Shown here one piece after another: positions 53,640-63,354 of a stretch of 64,000 nucleotides of DNA (positions within the stretch are counted from its first letter, which is position 1; every line of letters begins with the position of its first letter). Both the position numbers and the translations under genes were made by a program. The DNA comes from Actinobacteria bacterium IMCC26077 (GTDB lineage Bacteria; Actinomycetota; Actinomycetes; Nanopelagicales; Nanopelagicaceae): the NCBI GenBank assembly GCA_002284915.1, contig CP015606.1:186001-250000 (forward strand), in the 5' to 3' direction. Below the pieces are notes generated by a model, which saw only the letters and a list, made by a program, of their open reading frames with translations, ran no database searches and was not told the DNA's origin.

Positions 53640-53657
53640 GAACGCTCCAGATTCTCA

Positions 53658-53692
53658 GGAAAGCCCTCGGGGAAAACCCCTCGGGGGCTTTT
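53658..53692 (+). terminator. Intrinsic terminator after the channel gene
   Basis: AAAGCCC-TCGGGG with loop AAAA and CCCC-TCGGGGGCTTTT gives a GC-rich stem followed by TTTTCC. It lies 19 bases after the channel stop codon. Confidence 0.9.
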
Positions 53693-53760
53693 CCTTATAT
53701 ATAGGTGCCGGAGTATCCTTAAAACCTGTTCCTGGTATTTCACATTCCCTGGAGGTCGGA

Positions 53761-56319
53761 ATGAAGCGCTTTCGATCCCTCGCTACTCTCTTTGTCGCAT
53801 TGAGCTTTGTGCTACTTAACGTCGGCGCACCTACAGCTACTGCAGCGGATTCTCCTCCTGTTCCCACTCAACAACCTGCAATAGGAACCGGTGGCACATT
53901 CCAACAACCTGCACAACAACCTGCAGCAGGAACCGGTGGCACAACACAGAACTATGTTCCACCGGCAGGTGGCACGGGAACCGGCGGAGTTGTGTGTATG
54001 CCAGGCATGGGCCCACCTGCATGCCCAGCCCAAGCTGGAACAACGACAACTACTAATACTGCAAATGCGGGTGGATTAAATTGCACTGGCAATTTTGTTC
54101 CCAACCCTCAAGGCACTGCATGTATTGCACCCGTGGTTGGAACTGTTGATTCCAAAGGTTCTCTTGACTGCTCAGTGCCAGCGAATCAAGCGCTCGCAGG
54201 TTGTGGTGGCATGACCAACATGCCCAACGCTGGAAATACATTTAATGGAGCGACGGTAGATTGCAAATCTCCTGCCTATTCGAGCACGGTTGCCTGCAAT
54301 GGTGGACAGACTGCCTCTTCCGATTCAACGATGATGAATTGTAAAGGCGGGATTTACAGCGTTGAACAATGCAATAACCCAGCATTCATTGGTGGTGGCA
54401 CCGGCGCAAGCAGCAGTCAGATTGCTGGAAACTGCGCAACGGTCGGCGGCACATACAACCAAGGCGCCAATACTTGTACTGTCAATAACAACACGATGAA
54501 TTCAACTGGGTGCATGAATGGCATGATTCGCGATGCTAATGGTTCCTGCATCGCGCCAATCGTTTCGAATACCGGGCAGATTGATTGTTCCGCTGCCGCA
54601 AATAAAGTAACGACTGCATGCGGTGGTTCGGTGGCCGTTCAAGCCCCAGCTACTGCAAACGCCAATAATAATTGGATTAATTGCGGCGTGGGCTTCTTCT
54701 ATGATGAAGGAACAAAAGGCTGCAAGAGCACCGGAGCTGCCGGTGGCGTTGTTAACCAAGTCGCGACAATTAAATGTAAAGATGGATCAGTACGAGTAAC
54801 AGCGATTGAATGTGACAACGTAGGTGGCGGTTCTGCTGGCGTTGCAGTTACTTGCCCAGCAAATCAAGTTGTGGCACCTAGCGGTACCTACTGCATCTAC
54901 CCAGGTACTGGCACAAATAGCGCCAACGCCGGCACCTACCGTGCAGAATGTGCTGCAAATCCCCCACCTGCAAGTTGCTTGGGGCAAACCGTAAATACCT
55001 TCGAAGGCAATGCCACGATGGCTAAGACCGCAAACTTTGCTGCCTACGATGCTAGCGCGCTACAAATTAGAAATGGCGTGGCCCTAGATCAAAATGGCCA
55101 AGCTATTGGTCAACTAGCCAAAACATCATCGGGACAAAGTTTTGCTGTTGCCGCGCCACCACCACCGGCAGCTGCACCTGCTTCAAGCTCGGGAGGAAAG
55201 AAACCTGCTCCGGCGCCAAAGAAAAAAGCTTCGACTGCTCCAGTTATTCTCCTTAATGTCACCGATGCAAATGGCGACGAAGTTAAGGATTCGTCAGGTA
55301 AGGCCTTGACCACCGCACCTGTAGTCAAACAAGGAAACTTCGTCTTCTCTGATCGCAATGGCAAACCAGTTATGGCTACACCTACTCTTGATCAGAGTGG
55401 AAAACCGGTCGAGCACCAAGGAAAAGTTCTCTACACGAAACTTGTCACTATCGCCGGTCAAGAAGCGCTCACTGACGCTGATGGAAATGCAATCATGGCA
55501 GTTCCTTTGCTCGATGAAAGCGGTAAGCCCCTTGTAGCGAAAAATGGTGAGGTCCTCTACGCACCACCACTAACAAACGCCCTCGGTGAGACTGTTATCA
55601 ACCAGAAGACCAAACAACCAGTTCTTGCCACGCCGATGGCCGATGCCGATGGCAACGCTGCTCTTGGGGCCAATAAGAAGCCATTCCTTGGCCAGCCAAT
55701 CCTCAATAGCGATAACCAAGTGCTCACCGTTGCTGGCCAACCGGTCTACACCGGAGCTGCTGGCATGCCAGTTACCTCACCCAAGCTGGCGCAAATCAAG
55801 AGCGCTCAGGGGCAGGAGCTCCAATTTGGATTCGGTGGCACTCTGATCGACGAGGGTGGCAACACCGTCCTTGGCCCTGATGGGCGACCCACGATTTTGA
55901 GTGTCAACGCCACCCCACTGATGGCTAACGGACTTCCATTGGTTGATAAGAATGGCAAGCCATGTCGAATCAATCCAAATGGCCAAATAACTGACTCTTC
56001 AGGTCGTGCGATTCTCGGCACCGATGGTAAACCGATGGCACTGGGTAAATGGGAGAGCTTCGAAGCGGTGAAGGTTGGTGGAGCCAAGACAACTGTTAAA
56101 GATCCGACCGGAAAGACCGCTGTCCTTGGATTAAACGCACAGCTCTTTGACTCAAAGGGAAATCCGATCGTTACAGCTACCGGAGCGCCAATCTATTTTG
56201 ATGGCAAAACCAAGTCTCTGATTGATAATAAAGGTAAGGCAATTCGTGTTGATAGCACTGGAAAAGTTCCAGGAAAGATTGCCACCCTTGCTTACCAGAC
56301 AGTTACCTTCGCTGCTTAG
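53761..56319 (+). CDS. Large secreted Cys-rich repeat protein
   Basis: 852 residues from ATG at 53761 with GGAGG upstream. Signal peptide KRFRSLATLFVALSFVLLNVGAPTATA. Then a Gly/Thr/Gln/Pro-rich stretch (QPAIGTGGTFQQPAQQPAAG), a Cys-rich region (about 75-430) with repeated paired Cys such as GSLDCSVPANQALAGCGG, VDCKSPAYSSTVACNGG and IDCSAAANKVTTACGG, a Pro/Lys linker, and a C-terminal part of about 55-residue repeats (NGKPVMATPTLDQSGKPV, DGNAIMAVPLLDESGKPL, KQPVLATPMADADGNAAL). No enzyme motif. A surface-layer or adhesive structural role is suggested. No sortase signal was seen. Confidence 0.8.
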   Translation: MKRFRSLATLFVALSFVLLNVGAPTATAADSPPVPTQQPAIGTGGTFQQPAQQPAAGTGGTTQNYVPPAGGTGTGGVVCMPGMGPPACPAQAGTTTTTNTANAGGLNCTGNFVPNPQGTACIAPVVGTVDSKGSLDCSVPANQALAGCGGMTNMPNAGNTFNGATVDCKSPAYSSTVACNGGQTASSDSTMMNCKGGIYSVEQCNNPAFIGGGTGASSSQIAGNCATVGGTYNQGANTCTVNNNTMNSTGCMNGMIRDANGSCIAPIVSNTGQIDCSAAANKVTTACGGSVAVQAPATANANNNWINCGVGFFYDEGTKGCKSTGAAGGVVNQVATIKCKDGSVRVTAIECDNVGGGSAGVAVTCPANQVVAPSGTYCIYPGTGTNSANAGTYRAECAANPPPASCLGQTVNTFEGNATMAKTANFAAYDASALQIRNGVALDQNGQAIGQLAKTSSGQSFAVAAPPPPAAAPASSSGGKKPAPAPKKKASTAPVILLNVTDANGDEVKDSSGKALTTAPVVKQGNFVFSDRNGKPVMATPTLDQSGKPVEHQGKVLYTKLVTIAGQEALTDADGNAIMAVPLLDESGKPLVAKNGEVLYAPPLTNALGETVINQKTKQPVLATPMADADGNAALGANKKPFLGQPILNSDNQVLTVAGQPVYTGAAGMPVTSPKLAQIKSAQGQELQFGFGGTLIDEGGNTVLGPDGRPTILSVNATPLMANGLPLVDKNGKPCRINPNGQITDSSGRAILGTDGKPMALGKWESFEAVKVGGAKTTVKDPTGKTAVLGLNAQLFDSKGNPIVTATGAPIYFDGKTKSLIDNKGKAIRVDSTGKVPGKIATLAYQTVTFAA

Positions 56320-56329
56320 TTTGTGAAGA

Positions 56330-57979
56330 TTATTTCTTCTTAAACCCTGCAGGGCACTTTGGATTTGCTCCGGTAACTTTCTTGGTGATCTTGCCCTTTA
56401 CGCAGCTAATTGTCTTCACGGTAGCTGCAGCAGGTTTTGCTGCCGGCGCAGCTTGGGTCACGGTTGGCGTGCCATCCTTAGTAGGCGGTGCAGAGAGCTT
56501 GATCTTGATTTTCGGACTACTGAAGGTGAACCCAACTGCGCTGAACTCATAGAGACCAGTCGAAGCGTTAAGAGCGCCAGTTACCTTGACGCTGTTATCA
56601 AGTGTGCCATCGGTTTTCTGAACTTCGACTGAAACATTCGGTACGCCATCTTTAAGGCCCCACACACACTTTGCATACGCTTCCGTAAGGAGCAGGTCGT
56701 ATCGACCTTTAAACGCATCTGCATCGTAATCCTTGCCGCCTGGGTTGTAGTGCGGAGAGGCCACGTCGTAACTCATCGTGGTGCCGTCATACTTTGGTAG
56801 CGCCGTGCCGTAAGTCATCGCATTTGAGCTAACAAATCCCTGGAAATCAGCATTTGCACATCCGCTCACACCGGTAGGGGTATTTGTTGGATCGAGAACC
56901 ACACGCCAGACCTGCGCGAGGCGATCGGCAACGTCGTACTCCTTACCTACTCCAGCTGGTTTACCATCAGTTTGACGATCAATCGCAACTAATTTATTAA
57001 AGGTGTTGAAGGTGTTTGGACCATATACGCTGATTAGTTCACCATTGGCGACATCGCTCACCTTATCCCATGGATATTGAGTCACAACGGCAGACGAGAT
57101 CTTCTCCCATGAGGCGCGCTCGTTAGTATCAGAATAGTCATAGCGCTTCGTCAAAATTGGAACTGAGAGATTAGATCCTGTTATTGAAACATCAAATCGC
57201 TTTGATGAATCAGCAGTACCTATCGAAACTTTTGGCGAAGTAACGCGCCCTGAGATCCAACCTTGAGGTTTAGCTAATAACTTCAGATTGAGTTTGAAAG
57301 TTACCCCAGCATCACTTGAGGCAAACTTCCAACATTTCACATCATTTGCATTTACGTTGAAGCACTCGGTGCGCCCCTCTTTATCATCAAGTGAAACATT
57401 TTCGGAGTACACCGGAGCAATAGATGCAACAATCTTTGGCGCAGTTGGTGAACCGTTCACAATATCCTGCGTGACATGTCCGGTTACGGCGTAAGAAGTA
57501 CCTTTACTATGCGAAAGACCAGCAAAGGTGTAAATCTGAGGAGTGATTGCAGCGCCAACGTTGAATTTCTCTTGCCGTGAGAAGGTGAAGTCTGGATCTA
57601 CCGAACCGCGACTTTCTTTGAAGACTCCTTTGACCTCACTGCCATCAGATTTAATCCAGGTTACCGCCTCAATGCAGTTCAAAACTTTCTCGTCAGAGCA
57701 AAGTGGCAAATAGTTGTATACCTGAAGAGTGCTCGAAGCTGGCGCACAGGCTGGGTCATCCCAAAGATCTTCATATTCCGAGCCACATGGGGTCTGTTTC
57801 GCCCCAACAACTTTGTAGAGATAATTACCTGAGATTGGGTCGATGTCATCGCGAAACTGCATCACGGCATATGAATCAGGATCAACCGCCGCCTGAGCTG
57901 GGGTGGCAATTGCCACACAAAGCGGAGTGAGCAGGATTAGGGAGCTAATGACTCGGAGCAGTCTCTTTCGCATGGGCAA
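56330..57979 (-). CDS. Secreted protein, paralogue of the 4857-6530 product
   Basis: 549 residues. Signal peptide KRLLRVISSLILLTPLCVAIATPAQA. The C-terminal third parallels the other copy: MSYDVASPHYNPGGKD, FKGRYDLLLTEAYAKCVWGL, AVGFTFSSPKIKIKLS, and the tail CVKGKITKKVTGANPKCPAG with a FKKK end. Cys pairs in the N-terminal part also recur (PCGSEYEDLWDDPAC, LCSDEKVLNC). It is convergent with the 852-residue gene after 10 bases. Function unknown; probably extracellular and disulfide-rich. Confidence 0.78.
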   Translation of the reverse strand: MPMRKRLLRVISSLILLTPLCVAIATPAQAAVDPDSYAVMQFRDDIDPISGNYLYKVVGAKQTPCGSEYEDLWDDPACAPASSTLQVYNYLPLCSDEKVLNCIEAVTWIKSDGSEVKGVFKESRGSVDPDFTFSRQEKFNVGAAITPQIYTFAGLSHSKGTSYAVTGHVTQDIVNGSPTAPKIVASIAPVYSENVSLDDKEGRTECFNVNANDVKCWKFASSDAGVTFKLNLKLLAKPQGWISGRVTSPKVSIGTADSSKRFDVSITGSNLSVPILTKRYDYSDTNERASWEKISSAVVTQYPWDKVSDVANGELISVYGPNTFNTFNKLVAIDRQTDGKPAGVGKEYDVADRLAQVWRVVLDPTNTPTGVSGCANADFQGFVSSNAMTYGTALPKYDGTTMSYDVASPHYNPGGKDYDADAFKGRYDLLLTEAYAKCVWGLKDGVPNVSVEVQKTDGTLDNSVKVTGALNASTGLYEFSAVGFTFSSPKIKIKLSAPPTKDGTPTVTQAAPAAKPAAATVKTISCVKGKITKKVTGANPKCPAGFKKK

Positions 57980-58078
57980 TTATCGTCACGAGAGGGGCAA
58001 AAACGGAAGTTACGGCAGAGTTTTCTATGGAAATCCCCACGGAAATCCCCCTGCCGCCCAGCTACTAGGATTACCAGC

Positions 58079-58573
58079 ATGGCCGCTGATTTCTCTGACC
58101 TAATCCGAGCCAATCAAGAATTTGTTGAGAATTTCATCCCCGAAGGATTGAGCGGTCGCGCTGCCAAAGGGCTGGCCATAGTCACCTGTATGGATTCCCG
58201 GATTGCACCACTTGCGATTGTTGGTATGAAACCAGGGGACGCCAAAATTCTCCGGAATGCCGGCGCTCGTGTCACTGAGGATGTTTTACGTACCCTCGTT
58301 CTTGCGACGCATCTTCTTGGAGTCACTCGGGTCTTGGTAATGCCGCATAGTGACTGCCGGATGGCGTCAGGGAGCGAGCCGGAAATTCACCAGGCAATCT
58401 TTGAGGCTTCTGGGGTTGATACTCGTAGCATGGAGATTCGCACTGTTGCAGATCAACGGGCAGCCCTTGAAATGGATATTACTAGAGTTCGAACTTATCC
58501 ATTACTACCAAAGGGCTTGGAAGTAGTTGGTGGATTTTATGATGTCAAGACCGGCAAATTGACTCTCATCTAA
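58079..58573 (+). CDS. Beta-carbonic anhydrase
   Basis: 164 residues. Zinc ligands are visible: CMDSR (Cys37, with Asp39-Arg41 as catalytic dyad) and HSDC (His90, Cys93). It is shorter than plant-type enzymes and close to the mycobacterial class. It interconverts CO2 and bicarbonate in the cytosol. With the SbtA-like transporter at 62-63 kb and malic enzyme it suggests active bicarbonate handling, probably for carboxylation reactions rather than autotrophy. ATG start; weak ribosome site. Confidence 0.93.
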   Translation: MAADFSDLIRANQEFVENFIPEGLSGRAAKGLAIVTCMDSRIAPLAIVGMKPGDAKILRNAGARVTEDVLRTLVLATHLLGVTRVLVMPHSDCRMASGSEPEIHQAIFEASGVDTRSMEIRTVADQRAALEMDITRVRTYPLLPKGLEVVGGFYDVKTGKLTLI

Positions 58574-58579
58574 ATTTTT

Positions 58580-58641
58580 ATTGAGGCGGGGGAGTTACCC
58601 CAACAGTTGCACGTGTTCCTAAAACTGTGTGCCGCCTCAAT
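58580..58641. ncRNA. Structured element in a convergent intergenic region (three-way junction)
   Basis: ATTGAGGCGG (58580-58589) pairs perfectly with CCGCCTCAAT (58632-58641). Inside lie two further stems: GGGG/CCCC around AGTTA, and ACAGTT/AACTGT around a 14-base loop. The region separates the convergent carbonic anhydrase and guaB1 genes. On the minus strand it would sit in the 3' UTR of guaB1. A terminator alone would not need three stems. No known RNA family recognised. Confidence 0.45.
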
Positions 58642-58725
58642 ACCGTCTCCGGAAGGACAGGTAAATAGTTGCACCCTACTTTGTGAAGTACCTGTGAAGA
58701 GAGATAGGACTCCGTTATAACTTCA

Positions 58726-60171
<1,446 letters not shown>

Positions 60172-60188
60172 TTACCTAACTATAGACC

Positions 60189-61505
60189 TTATTTGGCCGA
60201 TTGGCGCTCTCGCCCTTTGTAGCCGCCTTTTTTCCCTGGCTTAAATGGCCGTTGCGCGCCCGAACCACGCCGTGCACTACCGCGGGCTCCAGGGCGTCTT
60301 GATGAACGATTCTCTTGTTGCGCAACTGCGGGTTTAGTCGCGAGTGCAATACCTGAAGGTTCCATCGCGCCAGTGATGCTCACTAAGTTGGCATCCATAG
60401 GTCTAACTTTCGATTCTTTTAGTACGACTCCCGCTTTCGAGGTCATCCCCTGGATTCCACGGCGTTGACCTGCTGTTGCAAGTGTTACCACTACGCCTTC
60501 TGCTCCGGCACGAGCAGTACGACCTGCACGGTGGAGATAATCTTTTGGATTCTCTGGTGAATCGACATGAACCACAAGCGAAACATCATCAACGTGGATT
60601 CCACGTGCAGCAACATCGGTTGCAATCAGTGCGCGCGTAGAGCCAGACTTAAATGCTTCAAGGATGCGAGTGCGCTGATTCTGTGACTTACCACCATGTA
60701 GCGCCCCGGCAGCGACACCAACGCGGAGCATTTTCTCAACAAGGCGATCGGCGCCGTGCTTTGTTCGCACAAAGAAAATGGTACGACCTTCACGAGCGGC
60801 AATCTGTGTAGAAATTTTATCTTTATCGCTCGGGTCCATGATCAAAACATGGTGGGCCATCTTCCCTTCGCTCTTGGGAACATTCGCCACTGAATGCGTT
60901 TTTGGATCTTTGAGAAAACGTTTCACTAGTGCATCGACATCACGATCGAGCGTCGCGCTAAAAAGCATTCGTTGGCCGCCAGTTTTGGTTTGGCTGAGAA
61001 TCTCTTTAACCACGGGAAGAAATCCCATATCTGACATTTGGTCGGCCTCGTCGAGAACGGTGATTTCCACACTTTCGAGACTGAGCCCCTCTTTCTTGAT
61101 CAAATCAAGTAAACGACCAGGCGTTGCCACAACAATCGGTACGCCCCGACGTAATCCTTGAATCTGTCGGGAATAACCAAGTCCGCCAACAATCACTTGC
61201 GTGTTGAGGTTTACCACTCGAGCTAATGGCGCGATTGCCTCTGAGATTTGCATCGCTAGCTCGCGGGTAGGGGAAAGGATCAAACCGATTGGGTGAAAAG
61301 GTTCAGCTTTCCGATTGGCTAGCCGAGTAATCATCGCTAGACCGAAGGCGAGCGTCTTGCCAGAGCCAGTCTGCCCACGCCCCAAAATGTCCCTACCTGC
61401 GATTGCATCAGGCAAAGTTGCCGTCTGAATAGGAAAAGCCGATGTGATGCCGGCAGCTTTAAGCGCCGGGATGATTGCAGGGTGAACGCCAAGATTATTG
61501 AATGA
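60189..61505 (-). CDS. DEAD-box RNA helicase (RhlE-like)
   Basis: 438 residues from TTG at 61505 (SFNNLGVHPAIIPALK); another TTG at 61568 would add 21 residues unlike other family members. Motifs: Q motif FPIQTATLP, I GQTGSGKT, Ia PTRELAMQIS, Ib TPGRLLDL, II VLDEADQMS, III FSATLDRD, V ATDVAARGIHV and VI HRAGRTARAG. The C-terminus is basic, Arg/Gly-rich (SSRRPGARGSARRGSGAQRP), for RNA binding. Likely roles are ribosome assembly and cold growth. Confidence 0.95.
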   Translation of the reverse strand, partial: SFNNLGVHPAIIPALKAAGITSAFPIQTATLPDAIAGRDILGRGQTGSGKTLAFGLAMITRLANRKAEPFHPIGLILSPTRELAMQISEAIAPLARVVNLNTQVIVGGLGYSRQIQGLRRGVPIVVATPGRLLDLIKKEGLSLESVEITVLDEADQMSDMGFLPVVKEILSQTKTGGQRMLFSATLDRDVDALVKRFLKDPKTHSVANVPKSEGKMAHHVLIMDPSDKDKISTQIAAREGRTIFFVRTKHGADRLVEKMLRVGVAAGALHGGKSQNQRTRILEAFKSGSTRALIATDVAARGIHVDDVSLVVHVDSPENPKDYLHRAGRTARAGAEGVVVTLATAGQRRGIQGMTSKAGVVLKESKVRPMDANLVSITGAMEPSGIALATKPAVAQQENRSSRRPGARGSARRGSGAQRPFKPGKKGGYKGRERQSAK

Positions 61506-61569
61506 CAAATGAATTCCAATCGAAACATGATGCGTGTCTCGATGGATATTTGAGATTAAGACTCGCAAG

Positions 61570-61600
61570 GCAACTACATCGTGTAATTGCTGGTTTTTTT
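61570..61600 (+). terminator. Terminator-like hairpin upstream of the helicase gene
   Basis: GCAACTACA and TGTAATTGC (one mismatch) close a 3-base loop, followed by TGG and seven T on the plus strand. No plus-strand gene ends here, so it may instead be a leader stem of the minus-strand helicase mRNA. Confidence 0.4.
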
Positions 61601-61625
61601 CAACTTCTAGCTAAGGGTACCACTA

Positions 61626-62180
61626 TTACTTACATTCAGCTAATCGGGCTTTGACCATTGATTGGAGTAGCTGCGCATCAACATTCCAATCGAGCGGTAC
61701 TGCGAAAGTCTTCTTATTTACAGTGTATTCGCCCAATTTAGGTGTGAATTTCTTCAAAACGTCAGTGCTCCAAGGAGCAAGGAGAATATGGTTTTTTGCA
61801 ACTGATAATCCAAAAACATAATCTTTCTCGGCGCGAAGCATCGGTTGATTCCAAGCTACCACTAACTCCAGTTTTGGATATTTACTTTGAATTGCCTTAA
61901 AGATTCTTTTTGCAGTCTTCGCCGCTAGAGGATCAAGAGAATCAAAAAAATCCTTGGGTTTCTCAAACCTACGGGAACTCTTTGAACCGCGGACGTACAT
62001 CACCAGGGCATTGGCATGAGCCTGTGAAAAACCGTAGTTCTCTCGGAGAAACCCAACTTGTTCGGGGTATTTCGCATCTCCCAAATTCTTTACTTGAGTA
62101 ATCCAGTATGTAATTTTTTCGCCATACTTTTTCTCGATAGCGGGAAAATGAGATTCCCGATTTCCTGATTTATTAGCCAT
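61626..62180 (-). CDS. DUF4287/DUF1801 domain protein
   Basis: 184 residues. The N-terminal part SHFPAIEKKYGEKITYWI and NYGFSQAHANALVMYVRGSK follow the DUF4287 pattern; the second half, FFDSLDPLAAKTAKRIFKAIQ, VAWNQPMLRAEKDYVFGLSVAKNHILLAP and FAVPLDWNVDAQLLQSMV, follows DUF1801/YdhG-like proteins, some of which bind iron (Fra/frataxin-like fold in related members). No catalytic residues can be named. It starts 4 bases after the stop of the SbtA-like gene upstream, so they are cotranscribed. Confidence 0.82.
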   Translation of the reverse strand: MANKSGNRESHFPAIEKKYGEKITYWITQVKNLGDAKYPEQVGFLRENYGFSQAHANALVMYVRGSKSSRRFEKPKDFFDSLDPLAAKTAKRIFKAIQSKYPKLELVVAWNQPMLRAEKDYVFGLSVAKNHILLAPWSTDVLKKFTPKLGEYTVNKKTFAVPLDWNVDAQLLQSMVKARLAECK

Positions 62181-62184
62181 AAAA

Positions 62185-63153
62185 CTAGCTCACCACTTTT
62201 GAAGCGATGAAAAATAGAATCGGAATACCGAAAATAAGATTGAAGGGGAAAGTTACTCCTAAGCTCGCCGTAATCGACAACGAAGGATTGGCTTCTGGCA
62301 AAGCCACTTGAACAGCGGCAGGAGCGGCAATGTACGAAGCGCTGGCGCACAAGACCCCAAGCACTGTGGCGCCGCCGACCGACAATCCCGCTAGTGCTCC
62401 ACCAAATACACCAAGCGTTCCCGCGATAATTGGAAAGATGATCGCAAAGAGGAAGAGGCCAAATCCAACATCTCTTAATGCTCTGATTTGCGAACCTGCT
62501 AAATATCCCAGATGCATTAGAAAGAGCGCTAGGACCCCCGGTAACAGCTCCACAAAGAAAGGAGTAACTTTGTCATAACCAGTTGACCCTGAGATTGCCC
62601 CAACTACTAATCCGCCTATCAGTAAAATAACGGTTTTGCCAAAGAGTATTTCTTTAAGCGAAGTAGTCCAAGCAACTTTTCGATTAAGATGACGTGTCGC
62701 CAAGAAGATTCCGATGATGATGCCGGGAATCTCCATGATTGCAAGTAACGTGGTGGCAAATCCTTCGTAAGGCCTATTTATACTCTCTAATAACACAAGG
62801 GCAGCAGTAAAAGTTACCAAAGATGTAGATCCATAATGAGCTGCTATCGCTCCTCTATCAATCTCGGAAAGCTTTTTAATACGCGAGAGTGAGATAAAAG
62901 CTAATAAAGGTACGACGCATCCAAGTACAAGCGTAATCAAAACCGGGCGAACAATCGTTCCAGGATCCGAATTACTCAGTGAAACGCCACCTTTGAGACC
63001 AATTCCAAATAGTAAGTAGACTGAAATGACTTGATAGACCGCATCGGGAATTCGAATATCACTTTTGAATCTGGCTGCCACGAATCCCAATACGAAAACA
63101 AGAACAGATACGGAAGTTAAATTGCTACGAGCTATCTCTAGAGAGTTACTCAC
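62185..63153 (-). CDS. sbtA: SbtA-like sodium-dependent bicarbonate transporter
   Basis: 322 residues from GTG at 63153. Ten hydrophobic segments. The first block TSVSVLVFVLGFVAARFKSDIRIPDAVYQVISVYLLFGIGLKGG parallels SbtA (LGFLIGG...IPDAIYQ...GLSGG), and AAHYGSTSLVTFTAALV matches its substrate-site block. SbtA imports bicarbonate with sodium in cyanobacteria; no SbtB partner gene is adjacent. The start codon is one base past the discriminator of the tRNA-Arg gene, leaving no room for a ribosome site outside the tRNA. A start inside the tRNA gene would give a nonsense leader. Confidence 0.88.
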   Translation of the reverse strand: MSNSLEIARSNLTSVSVLVFVLGFVAARFKSDIRIPDAVYQVISVYLLFGIGLKGGVSLSNSDPGTIVRPVLITLVLGCVVPLLAFISLSRIKKLSEIDRGAIAAHYGSTSLVTFTAALVLLESINRPYEGFATTLLAIMEIPGIIIGIFLATRHLNRKVAWTTSLKEILFGKTVILLIGGLVVGAISGSTGYDKVTPFFVELLPGVLALFLMHLGYLAGSQIRALRDVGFGLFLFAIIFPIIAGTLGVFGGALAGLSVGGATVLGVLCASASYIAAPAAVQVALPEANPSLSITASLGVTFPFNLIFGIPILFFIASKVVS

Positions 63154-63154
63154 G

Positions 63155-63227
63155 TGCGCCCGAAGGGACTCGAACCCCCAACCCTCTGATCCGAAGTCAG
63201 ATGCTCTATCCGTTGAGCTACGGGCGC
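63155..63227 (-). tRNA. tRNA-Arg (TCG)
   Basis: Acceptor GCGCCCG/CGGGCGC, D arm GCTC/GAGC with AACGGATA (A20), anticodon stem TCTGA/TCAGA, loop CTTCGGA giving TCG, T loop TTCGAGT and discriminator A. All stems pair. The 7-base loop here contrasts with the Arg-like units at 7-8.7 kb. It ends one base before the sbtA start codon. Confidence 0.96.
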
Positions 63228-63354
63228 AGTATACGTTTCTCACGTATGTACCCAATGATAGCCGGACTTTGGAATGCTACCTAAATACCTGCAGGCAATT
63301 GCACCGCTGTACCCGGAACGGAAATCTAGCCAAGGGCAATCATGCCGGCACTAA

